From Drosophila pseudoobscura (lineage: Eukaryota > Arthropoda > Insecta > Diptera > Drosophilidae), in contig NC_046683.1 of NCBI RefSeq assembly GCF_009870125.1, positions 55,443,869-55,507,868 on the forward strand: a DNA stretch of 64,000 bases, given 5' to 3'. Shown here piece by piece: positions 21,511 through 32,360 of this stretch. Position 1 is the first letter of the stretch. Every line of letters begins with the position of its first letter. The position numbers were made by a program, and so were the translations under genes. The notes below the pieces were generated by a model. It made no database searches. It was not told the DNA's origin and saw nothing but the letters and a program-made list of their open reading frames with translations.

Positions 21511-23792
21511 CTCAGTCGCCGACATCGGGAAACAAATAATACAACATGTTATGTAAAATTGAAAGTCTTGGTCGTATATCATTCCTAGACTCTTCTGTCG
21601 AGTGCCTCTGTGTGGGTGGATTGCAATTGATGATAGTATGAGAGCGTCTCCAGGTCTCCCTCGTTGTCTCCTTGTCTAGTAGAACGATTGTGATTAATGG
21701 AGACAGCGTCATTGAACGCGATCCGGCGCCTCATATGCACAATGATCCCCGCCGCCCCATGATGTCATTCGCGAGCGATTGAATGTTGAATGTTGAATGG
21801 CATTTGCCAAACGATGCCTCCACTCGCGTCGCGTGGCGTGGTGTGGCATGGCGTGGCGTGGCCCCCTCTCTCCCATTCACTGGAGAACAGTGTCAAGTGA
21901 GAGTTTGTGTGGCTGCTGCGGCAGGCGGAAATAATGCCTTAATGAGACAAATGACGCGACTCTGACACATCTGACAGCTTCTAAATACGTGTGAAATTGT
22001 CGTGAAATTGATGTTCAATTTTGGACAGCATACACATGTCACATATCATCTTGCAGCCAATGTCACACATATGATAGCTTCTGCGAGTGCTGACGGAATG
22101 TTAATCTCACAGAAGAATAACTATAACATTGCTGTCATTTCAAAGACTCTCTCCGCCGCCCAAACTCCACGGAGCTGTCACTTATGGGGCTTCCATTTTG
22201 AAGTGAACTTTTGTGGTTCTCCCCCCAGTGTTTGGTTTCTGGTCTGTCTGAGTTCAAAAATAGCTCGGTTTCCACCAAGCATGCCAGAATCTGTTTGTCT
22301 GCTCGTTAACGAGTCTTCAGACTGCAAGGCATTCGAGTATTTTGGCACGGAATAAAAATTTGTACTCTCAAGATTTCGACTGGGTCACACTCGGATCCAC
22401 AGAGCTTAGGTAGATATTAACTTTAAACTTGGATAGTGTATCGATCTATAGTCTATAGTAAGCGATGAAAAGTTATTCCGGAGTTCTTCTTAACACGCCA
22501 TATCGAAGGTACACATCAGTATTACGAGTATGGTTATGATACAATTCGATTACACAAATCACATGATGCTTGATTCTATTGTTGCTCAAAGAATGCTGTA
22601 ATTTCTATAAATAAATTGGGAAATTGTGCAAAAAATTAAATTAGATCGCAACCTATTCGATCAATCAAAGAGATGATTCGCCTAAGACTTCCGCCTGGCA
22701 TTCCCCCATGCTCCGCTCTGTTGCACTTGACTTTTTATTGTGGTTTATGCATTTTTCCCCCATTGCAGCTGCACTTTATTAATAGTGCTCTTATGACCAT
22801 TTCAACGAAAGTGGCCCAGTGACATCAGTTGCAGGGGATCTACCATACTCGTTTAGAATTTGATGCAAAGTCACATTTTCGAGTACTTTTTTCATGAGAT
22901 CAGCGTTCGTTAATCACCAGGGAAATGGGTTCAATTTCATATGAGAAATGTTTGCTTTCAAGCCAATAGTCGTTCGACCTCGTGTGTATATATATGTATG
23001 TACAGAGATGTGCAATGTTTGCCACATTTTGTGGCCTGTTTGTAGCTGTGTTCTAATTGAAATGGACCACAAAATTGCGCTTGCCGCATGCCGCATGCCG
23101 CCAACTTCAAAGTTGGTCGCTTCTGATTGATGGTTATGATTGATGGAAGGAAGCCTTACCCAATCCTCAGTCTGCAATTCTTCTTTCATTTACGATACTT
23201 CTTGCCCGCAGGCAAATTTTTTGTTTTTGTTTTCTTTTGCGCTCCAATTTGAAACAATTGAACTTTGTCCCCAGAAGAAGAATTCTCCGGCTTGCTCTCT
23301 GCCCGACTCTCTGTCACATTCCTCTCTGCCAGTATCTGTACTTTGCGTAATTTGCATAAAATATGTATTGGCATACTCAAAGTCCAAAAAGTATCCACGA
23401 CGAGACTCTGGAACAGAAATGCGCGTGTGTGTTTTCATGGGCCATTTTCCATTTTCCATTTTCCATTTTGAATTTTGAATTTACAATTTTCCAGTTGCAG
23501 TTCCAGTTTGGGCAAAATCTCAAATTTCCATAAAGCAAACATGGGAAGCAAAAGCATACTATACTCGTATACTCGTGCTTGTACTAGTACTCGTAAAATT
23601 AAATATGCATAGGAATTGGCGATGGCGATGGCGACGGCGACGCCGCTTGCAACAGTCTGAGATGGGAAGAGCTTGAGGTGGCTCTGGCCGAATTCCGCTT
23701 TACTTCTTGTGGTTGTAATTGTTGCCACAAAGGCACTGGTGCAGTGGCAGGCACCCACAATGTGTGTTGTCATTGACATGGATGGTCTCGTC

Positions 23793-23930
23793 GTGGTTCG
23801 TGTCCGCAGCTCAAATGCGTTTTGCATAACATTAAAGCCGCTTTAAAGCCAAACGGAATTTCGTAAGTGCAAGCATTTTTCGCAAATTAAATTTCACTCT
23901 TTGTATCGGCACATGATTTCGAGGGGGAGG
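23793..23930. repeat. Direct repeat, copy 1
   Basis: Related to 24592-24715 in the same orientation. Shared blocks are GGTTCGTGTC-GCAG, AAATGCGTTTT and AATTTCACTCTTTG. The copies are about 800 bp apart and clearly diverged. Confidence 0.6.
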
Positions 23931-24168
23931 CGAGACACAGGCCGAAGCAGTGGCAGTGGCACTGGAAGTGGCAGTGGCAGAGATTAGCTACGAGCATGCC
24001 ACATGTTTCGTTTCTATTTGGTTGCTTATGCTCCCTGCCCCCCTGAGGAAATGAAGAATGAAATCTGTGATGACAAACTTTAAGGTTTATACTTGTTCAT
24101 TTTTTAATAATAATTAATAGGCATACCGTAAGGTACTCGTGTGGTGAACTCTGCCGATCCGCAGTGGC

Positions 24169-24842
24169 TTAGGATGCCCCCTTTCTTCCAGCTTCCTGTC
24201 CAGCGACATGCGCTGACATCCTGACGATGCAGATAGTGGATGGATAGGACATGGCCACCATATTTCGCAGTCCATCCATAGTAATGGATCTATTGGGAAA
24301 CAATCTATAGAACAAAATTTCAGTTAGCATTTTATTTTTAGGCAGAATCTTTGAGTTTTACCTCGATCTGTACTTCCCTGAGAGACTTGTATACCACATC
24401 GGCAAACCGGAGAGCACCTGAGGATCGTGACTTGGAAATTAGTAAACAAAGGTCTAGTTAGTACCTCCCCAAATAGCATACCCAAACGTGTCGTTTGAGA
24501 TTGTGGGTAGGACGGAATAGGGGACTGGAAGTACTTGTATGATGTCAAAAAATGGAAATGAAAGCATGGGCCGTGGCAGGAGGGGTTAGTTGCGGTTCGT
24601 GTCTGCAGTTTAAATGCGTTTTCCATCAAAGCTGCGCTTAGAGCCAAATAAAATTAGCAGTGAAATGACAAATTGAATTTCACTCTTTGCTGAACAGGGT
24701 TACAAGGGGGAGGGAGAGGGGGCAGGGTTAATGGCCATGCCACATATGTACGATGCGTATACGTGTTATTTGCAATTCCCAAAGCGAAACATTTTTGATC
24801 AATTTCTATGCAATTACTTACCATTGAGCCATGGCCACGTTT
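24169..24842 (-). other. Candidate tiny spliced transcription unit or gene relic
   Basis: Splice-like signals line up on the minus strand. A 21-nt candidate microexon (24842-24822, AAACGTGG...TCAATG) lies between an ATTCGCAG acceptor and a GTAAGTAA donor. A 60-nt exon (24524-24465) follows a TACTTCCAG acceptor. A 47-nt intron and a 56-nt exon (24417-24362) come next. A 57-nt intron with a perfect TGCTAAC branch point then leads to the last exon (24304-24169), which ends at TAA. The joined frame is open. Its parts include LGMLFGEVLSGLPMWYTSLS and ITMDGLRNMVAMSYPSTICI. No start codon is assigned upstream, and the family is not recognised. It could be a young gene, a relic, or chance. Confidence 0.35.
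24592..24715. repeat. Direct repeat, copy 2
   Basis: Partner of 23793-23930. The segment between the copies contains most of the candidate spliced unit. Confidence 0.6.
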
Positions 24843-26012
24843 CTGCGAATTAGACAAAAATTGATTAATCAGCCAAAGCAAGCGGAATATTCATCATTTA
24901 TCATTTGAATGGATATACTCGTATGTATGAATGGACGGATGGATGGATGGATTATATGCCTGGGGAAAGGTTTATGGTCCGTATCTGTCATTGGCTCTGC
25001 AAATTGTGCATGAATTATGGGCCCCACACAATATATGTGGAGTGATAGTTTCCAGCAATAAAGATGGGGAGATGAAAACACATCCTAAACATACGAGTAT
25101 TGCCCGGATTAGTCATGCCCGATAGATACGATTGGGCCATATGCCGTTGAAAATTTACAGGTGAATCAGCAATGAGCGAATAGATTATGAATACGAATAC
25201 GAATATGTACTTATATGCATATCGATAAGAAAAAAGACTTACAGGCTACTGGTTCTATCTGATGATTCAGATGGTTGTGATTTCTCACTTCGTATTGAGT
25301 CATAGAACTTGTAACTTTCGGGGAGCTTCCCTGCTAAAGTTCTACATAGTATAGTACTCGAATCTCTCTCTCTCTGGAAGCAAATGATGCTCCCTAATTG
25401 AACTTGAACTTGATGTTAAGTGACAGCAATTGGAATATCTCAATTTCGTGTATGAATATTTGGGTCAATTCATAAATTTATAGCTGGAAATATTTGTGTG
25501 GAATGCAAAACAAGTGAATAATACGAGTAAAACTAATTAATCGCGTAATCATACAAGTACATAAGTACATATGTACACAGTGTATACATACATATATACC
25601 GCACTTTGGGCTATGTACTTTTAAAAGACCATTTATCAATGGCTGTTTTGTAATAAGTATTTAAATATTTTGAATATTCATGAGACCACAGAAAAAGCAC
25701 GGCCAGTGGCTAAAAACAATTTGTTTGCCGTTCGAGCATAAAGATATTGAAAATCGATTAGTGCAGAGTGAACAGGAAAATCCACAAAGTGGAAGTGACA
25801 CTGCCAGACACTCGGGCAGGCACCCCTTCTAGACCCGCATCATCTCTCCCCCCCCCCGCCCCCACACTGCTCTTGGACTGTTGGCCAAGAGAGAACGCAT
25901 AATTCTTGATTGGTGGCCTTAAGCGGCGGTGCCACACGCACCGCACGGACTAATCATCAATGACAAAGTTTCTGCACCGCCAGTGGCAGGTTGCAGTCTG
26001 CTGTGGCAGGGT

Positions 26013-26042
26013 ACTGACCACTGACCACTGACCACTGACCAC
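26013..26042. repeat. 10-bp tandem repeat (ACTGACCACT)
   Basis: About three head-to-tail copies of CTGACCA-CT-type units. Confidence 0.8.
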
Positions 26043-27587
26043 CATCACTTCTGGCCAAAACACTCAACAAGTTGTCTTCAATTAGCGCCAATCGCGGCAC
26101 AACAACGAAAAGCAATTAAGTGACGTTCGATGCTCGATGCTCGATGGTCGAGGAGACGGCCTGGCATGGCATGGCCTGGCCTGGCCAGCGTGCTGGGTGG
26201 TTCGCTCGTTCTGCCAAGGCTTATCAAATATTTTTTAATTGAAATTTATTATTGAAAGTATCCCAAACTTGGTTATCATCGTTGGCTATTTTCCTGCGAG
26301 CGCCTGGGTATGTGGTGTGCCTCTGGGCTTGTTGTTCGGATATTTGCATAATTGCAAACACGTTAGATGACTGGTTTTCGGCAGGAGTATTCATCATCAA
26401 TCCCTCTCCATTCACTCTCACAGATTTGCATAGTGAGTAATGCACTGCAAGTCGAGTGACGTGACTCAACGGTGTGGTGGTGGCCTCCAATTCCTGGTAA
26501 ACGAGCCCCCAGCCGGACCTTAACTAGTTCTCAAATAAAGCGAATCAACACGCACTCGATGCGATCCCTGGCATGTCTGAACATTCTCCGGGAAACAAGT
26601 GAAAATTTGCAAGTATTCCATTTCATTTCCATCTCGTGTACTCGACATGTTCATTCGAATGTACATATGTGTATGGGTAGGTACAGATGTATTTAGTTTA
26701 TGATCGATTTCGGGACTGTTCTGTTGTTTCCTTCTGTACGAAAATATAGCATTTATTTTGATCCAACTTTGTGCTCTTATTAGTGGAGCATAGCCAGACG
26801 CAGTCGTGGCACTGACACATGTTGCGTTTTGTGTGGATATAGCTAGAATGTGCGAAAAATAGATATCATTTGGCCACATGTGGCGAGTGTAACAGAGGGG
26901 CAGGCTGCAATCATTTGTCTGGCATCATTTGTACAAGACTTGTCGAAAGTTTAAGTCGAACTATAATAGTTTTTCCCATCTGAAAGATGCCAACAATTAA
27001 TCTTTCAGCAGCCATGATCTTACAGGGATATTTATCCAAATTTGAAGAGCTTTCTATTGCTGATATCACCCCAAATTTAAGTTATTTTTAATAATTTACA
27101 TGGCGAGATACCACGTGCCAGGGCTTGCCCTCTTGCTGGGTCAATGTCGTGCTATAAATGGAGCCCCACTGGGATTCCCCGCCTATTCGGCAGCTGAACA
27201 AAATCTTTAAATTGCCATAAATTACAAGAATGCGAGACATTATGTTTGATACGGCTGCCACGACGATGCGATGTTGCGCAAACTCGGACCAGAGTCAAGT
27301 GCAGAGTGCGATCGAAGAATAGAATTAATGGGTCTGCCCTTTTGATGGGCCAGCATAAATCATTGCCCGAACGAAACGATTGACCTTCTCCCATTAAAGT
27401 AGATCATTTTGATTCGTATGTTTAGGGTGTTAACTGGGGTCTGTTCGGGTCTGGTGATTGTTTGGAGAGCTGTGGATACGTACATCATGTAATGCCGATG
27501 TTTATGCAAAAATTGCTGCGTGCCAGACTCTGGCCCAGATGTTGCCAGCGAGGCGCCACCCACTCAATGCCAATGTCCAGAGCAGAT

Positions 27588-27652
27588 GGTGGGCCCCTGG
27601 CCCCTGGCCACTGGCCACTGGGCACTGGCCGCTGGCCACTGGCTGTGGGCAG
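27588..27652. repeat. GGCCACTGGCC-type minisatellite
   Basis: Imperfect 6-7 bp units (CTGGCCA) arranged in larger 12-14 bp periods. Confidence 0.8.
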
Positions 27653-28630
27653 TGGGATTCTATTTCCATTCGGATGTCATCTTTATTTTTAGCCCGCATG
27701 GATCCACCCTGTGCGTGTATTAACTGTTTTATAAATTCCATACATTCTCAATGGTTTGGATTGGTTTTATTTTTGCAGAATATCTGCAAGTGCAAAGTGA
27801 TTGCCCCCTTCAAATAATTTGTATAATCATTCGCCTTTGTTTATAATTTGTTCATGGAATGGCCCGCTTATTTCCTCAATTTATTCCCGAATTTCATTCT
27901 CCACACAATGTATGCCAATGGAGCCACTTCCACTGTAAACAACATTCACAATTGTTTATCCCACTGAAAAGTGCAACATATTAAATAATAAACTGCTAAA
28001 ACCACTTTCCTCACGCTGTGTTGTTGCCCCTTGGCTTCGGGCACTTCAATGTCTCTGTCAATAAATCGGAATGAGGGTACGGGAGGTGCGGTGAGGGGGA
28101 CTGGGGGAAAGGGGAAATGGGTCAGGCGCGCACAAGCAATGAAAATTCGGTGTTGTTTCTGCCATACTTTGTTGCAGCTTTTGTTTTTGCCTGCACTTGA
28201 ACGTATTATCGTTATATTTTATCGGCTCCCTACCGAGCAACAAGTTTCTCGAAGCTTGAAAGCTCTCGATTTACAGCTAAAGTCCTGCTGTAAACATTCG
28301 AGTTGTTGGTCACACTTGAACTGGCTTTTATTTCGATTTAATTCGGCTATTCAGAAAAGTTTTTTGGAAAAACTACTGATACATTTGGATAAATTTAAAA
28401 GAGACGACTACGGGGTGATTAATCTGTGGGCTGGGATGTGTGCGTGTGTGCTCCACGTAAATGTTTATAAAAAATATGGCCAGCAGACGTTGTGGGTTGC
28501 GTCATTTGTTTGCATTGAATGTGGTCAAGATATTCTGATGCTTTTCTGTTGCTTTCTTTGGACCATTTTTCGTTGACTAAGCCGCAAAAAAGTAAACAAT
28601 TCTGCTGGCAACATTTTCTGTGTTGAGCAA

Positions 28631-28661
28631 CACGCACACACACACACACACACGCACACAA
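28631..28661. repeat. (CA)n microsatellite
   Basis: CA repeat with single CG interruptions. Confidence 0.85.
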
Positions 28662-29057
28662 ACGACAACACATGGAATGATTATCTGTGGCATGAAAATT
28701 TGTTATTTGAAACATAAATTTTTAGTTGAAGACGCGACGAGGAGACAGGGCGCACCCGCTGGGGGGCCATAAATTAAGTAGGCCAGAGACCCGATCTCTG
28801 ATCTCATGCAAAAAAATCAGTGGCCATAAATTTAAATGTATTTATAAATAAGCAGAGCAGTGCAAAACATAAAACAAAACTTAAACAAAACAAAGTCAAT
28901 AAATTAGCCAATTAAATAGTGAAACGTCGGAGATTCGCAAGAAAAACTCCAATTTGAAAAACAGTTTGAAACACGCGCCAAACAACGAGAAACAATTTGT
29001 TGCTGCAACATGCTGCTGTGAAAACATGTGACTGACTCTCGAGCCGGCAATTTGCAC

Positions 29058-29200
29058 AGAGAGAGAAAGAGAGAGAGAGATAGAGCCCCAGCAGAGCCAG
29101 AGCCAGATGTTTACGCTCTCTTTCCGGCAGCATCATCATCACAAACAGCACAGAGACAGCGAGAGAGAGGGAGAGGGAGGGAGGGACAGAGAGAGAGAGT
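29058..29200. promoter_or_regulatory. GAGA-rich region upstream of putative promoter
   Basis: Several GAGAGA runs (29058-29082, 29151-29200). GAGA-factor tracts of this density are typical of regulated fly promoters. They lie about 470-600 bp upstream of the Inr cluster at 29659. Confidence 0.5.
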
Positions 29201-29657
29201 AAGGGGGCTCCACGTTGTGCCGGCCGCTTGGCGCTTTGGCGCTTGCAAGTTTTGCCATCGGTTGCCAACGGTTAGTCGCGATTTTACCCTCGTGGAGAAC
29301 GCGCGCGTTTCCAAAACGAACAGAGCTTCTAAGAAAACTCCTCACCGAATTTCCGTTAGAAATACAATTGGCCAAAAACGAAACTTCTACTAACCGAACA
29401 AACAACAAGTGCACTCCCTCCCATCCTCCATTGTGCCCTCCACTGAGGAGTGTGAGTGTGGTTTGTCTTGGCAAAAGTGCAGGTGAAAATTTCACTCGTG
29501 CCGGCTACCCATCTTCCCGCCTTGAGGAAGCCAATTTCCCCCGCTTCCAGCCAATCCGTGCTAATTGGCTTGATTTAGCCAAAAAATATAGTAAATATCA
29601 AGTTTCAATATTTGCCGTGGGCCCGCGAATTGTCTCGCCCAGAAAGTCACTCTAAAC

Positions 29658-29884
29658 AGTCAGTCAGTCAGTCAGTCAGTCGGCCAGAAAGTCGCCCGGA
29701 GAGTCGACGTTGCGGCAAAAGCATTTTTTTTTGGCCAACGGTCTATTGAGGTCTTTGAATGTGGAAGTAGTGAGAAAGGCAGGCCCAAATAAGCAAAGCC
29801 AAGACGAGCAAAGACGGAGCATTCTGCGTATTTGCATTTGAAATTGTTTGCACACTTGGGAGCTTGAGGACCGAATCATCGAAG
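29658..29884 (+). other. Putative non-coding first exon with strong donor
   Basis: (CAGT)n at 29658-29680 supplies several TCAGTC Inr matches, with AGTCG (DPE-like) about 28-29 nt downstream. The segment ends CATCGAAG followed by GTGAGTTTG, a strong donor at 29885. No long frame is present, so this would be a 5' UTR exon. No coding exon of the gene is seen downstream on this strand up to 64000, implying an intron of over 34 kb if real. Confidence 0.4.
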
Positions 29885-31155
29885 GTGAGTTTGTAGGTGT
29901 GAGCTAGTATGCGACATCTTTGGAAACTGAGAGTGCTCTCCTCCACGCGTATAATAATGCTAATGTGTTTTTTTTTGGAGTGTGTGCCCAAGTGAAAGCC
30001 AAACAGAAATTATGTAGTTGCTGATCAAATAGAACAATTATTCTGCAATCAATTATGGTTTAAAGAAGTCGAAATACTAAACTTATTTTAATTGCAATTT
30101 GTACCAAATGAATAGTATTCATCTGTGATCTGTGCATACATTTGGGTCCTGGAGTTTCTTGAGAACATTTAACATTTAATTAAGTTAAAAATTCACAGGA
30201 GTTCAAAAGTGAAAGATATTTTATTCAATGTTTAATCTTCAGAGTCTTGTCTCTTCAGTGATCTTAAGATATTCTTTGAGGTGTTTTTCCAATTTCTTAG
30301 GGGTAGATCCCTAGAGTGTTGGCACACTTTACATTTCCTTTAGATCTGTAATGTTAAAATGTTATTAATGCCTAGAGATTTTTTTGTTTGCTCATTTCCT
30401 TTGCTGCTTTGATGCATAAATTATTCCTTTCTCTGGTCGAGAATGCCAGTTCGAGTTCGCGCTGTAGTCCATTCCATTCGGCAGGCAAAATTCTAATTAA
30501 GTGCTGGGACCTGCCCCAATGCTGTTGCCCCACCCAATCCCCTATCAATGGTGACCCCTTGATTGCCACTTGGTTGCTGTCTCTGCTGTCTGTGCTGTCT
30601 GTGCTGCTGCGATGTTTTTTACTGCCTCCCTTGCTGCTGGTCCTGGTGCCGCTCTGCTCTGCTTTTTGTTGGGATTGTTAACAAAACTGTAGATTTATGT
30701 AGTAGATTAGCTCGTCAACACAAAGGGCAGTGCCAAAGGACATGGGGACATGCTCTTCATAGGGCCAAATCCGATTATTAATGAGCTGTCAGTGGGGCAG
30801 AGTCAAAGCGAATGGGATGGAAGAGGAGCGTCCGCACAGATGACACAACAGCCGGCGGAGGAGAAGCAGGGCTAAGCTCTGTCCAACTCTGGCTTACGCT
30901 TTCGGCCATCAATTAACGTTAATGTGGCAGCGTCACCGGTGTATTGCTGGGGTGCTCGCTAAATGTCCTTGCCACACTTTTGTCAATCACAAGTCGCGCT
31001 TTTTTTCGCCGGCCGTGCGATTGCATTTCATATTCATAAGCCGCCACTCTGAATGAGTGAATGAATGAGTGACTGAGTGTGACTAAACCGACAACATCCA
31101 CGACAGAAAAGTATAATCGTTAAAATCGATTTGTTGTTGCGGGCTATGTTCGGTC

Positions 31156-31183
31156 GGGGAGGGGGAGGGGCAGGGGGAGGGGA
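31156..31183 (+). other. G-quadruplex-type tract
   Basis: Five G runs of four to five bases separated by one or two bases. It fits the canonical four-run quadruplex pattern. Confidence 0.7.
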
Positions 31184-31542
31184 GTTGTGTTAAGGAAAGA
31201 TGGGGCAGGCAGCGAGCGGCCAGTTCCAAGTCTCGAAGTGACCTTCAACGGAGGCAGGCTCCTCCGCCGCGGAGCGAGAGATTTTAGCCAAATGCACGAA
31301 GCGCTTTTTCGAGGGTCATAAATAAAACACGATAGGAATGCCGGATTTTGAGGGTCGTAGCTTGTGATACCCTTAAAATTTGATCATTCTAATGCGTCTA
31401 GAATTGGGTCTTGGGATTCGTCTAAATTTACGTGAGTTCTGAAGGAAGATAGAGAGCTATTGTATTCCAAGTTCTATCCGTTCAAAGTTATGAAGGAACG
31501 AGTTGTTCTCACTGATCTTTCCCATCGAAACGATGCGTTTTC

Positions 31543-31586
31543 TTAGCTTTCTTTTCAAAATCAAAATACCCTCGTCAAGGGTATCC
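31543..31586. repeat. Possible dispersed-element remnant with ATACCCT...AGGGTAT ends
   Basis: CAAAATCAAAATACCCTCG is followed by TCAAGGGTATCCC, a short inverted repeat. It is similar to 9288-9320. The flanks (31330-31600) are AT-rich and may belong to the same element. Confidence 0.35.
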
Positions 31587-32331
31587 CAAAAAGCAAACCG
31601 AATGGACCCTGAATCTGTCCACTCGCCTCTGGTCCGCCTCTGACCCTCCCTCCCATTCGGATCCACTCCATTCAGGTGCTCGACATGGCGCATATTTTTA
31701 GACATTTAGCAGAAACCACTAAAAATACATTTCTTTATTCAGTAAAAAGGAAAAGATACTTGTATCCCTCCCAAAAAAAGAAGCATGATACAAAAAAAGG
31801 AAAACAACGGAGCGAAAGGGAGGGGACGGGGAAGGGGAAGGGGAAGGCCCATGCATTCAGGAGGAATATCATAAAAATGCCGAAATGCAGAAAACGAAAA
31901 CGAAACCGAAACCGAACCCGAAATACAAGAAAATAGACATTAGCCAGAGAGCACAAAAGCCGATTCTGTGCCGGCCCGAAAAGGCGGGGAGTGGAGTGGA
32001 TTAGTCGAGAGGGTTAGTCGCACTGGGGGCTACCCTGGAATATTCGGATGAAACGGGTTTGAGTGTTGATGAGTTTGATGTGAGATCTCAAATAATTCAA
32101 ATAAATTCAAGAGCTATAAAAATCCATGCTGAGAGACTTTTGCATCTTATCTTATCTGAACTTTCGAAAAAATATCTGCAAAATTAATTAAACATTTCTT
32201 ATGCAAATATTTCTGCTACAGCTCTCCTCTGCGGCAAAGATCTCCCAAGCCTCCGTAGAAGCGCATAATGCTCTTTTCGTGAGCATAAAACCAATGAAGG
32301 CAGAGGCAGAAAGACAAAATGATAAACTTCT

Positions 32332-32360
32332 ATGTGTGTGTGTGTGTGTGTGTGTGTGAG
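32332..32360. repeat. (GT)n microsatellite
   Basis: Uninterrupted GT repeat of about 28 bp. Confidence 0.9.

Larger units (their letters stand above)
20836..24168. other. Gene-poor region with one decayed coding-like fragment
   Basis: AT-rich with an A-rich AATAAAAAT region near 20933 that may serve as poly(A) signal for the gene ending at 20835. The segment 20990-21065 is more GC-rich and coding-like in composition but has no clear frame. Otherwise no gene is seen. GGCGATGGCGATGGCGACGG-type repeats lie at 23616-23643. Confidence 0.5.
24843..29657. other. Non-coding region
   Basis: No supported gene. It contains AT-rich sequence with TACTCGTA motifs (24915, 25090, 25523), short minisatellites listed separately, a CA tract (28631-28661), and strong GA tracts from 29058 to 29200 upstream of the putative promoter. 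Confidence 0.5.

Noticed and set aside
28031..28576. 181-codon plus-strand frame
   Set aside because: No plausible start context, mixed composition, AT-rich codons and no recognisable domain.
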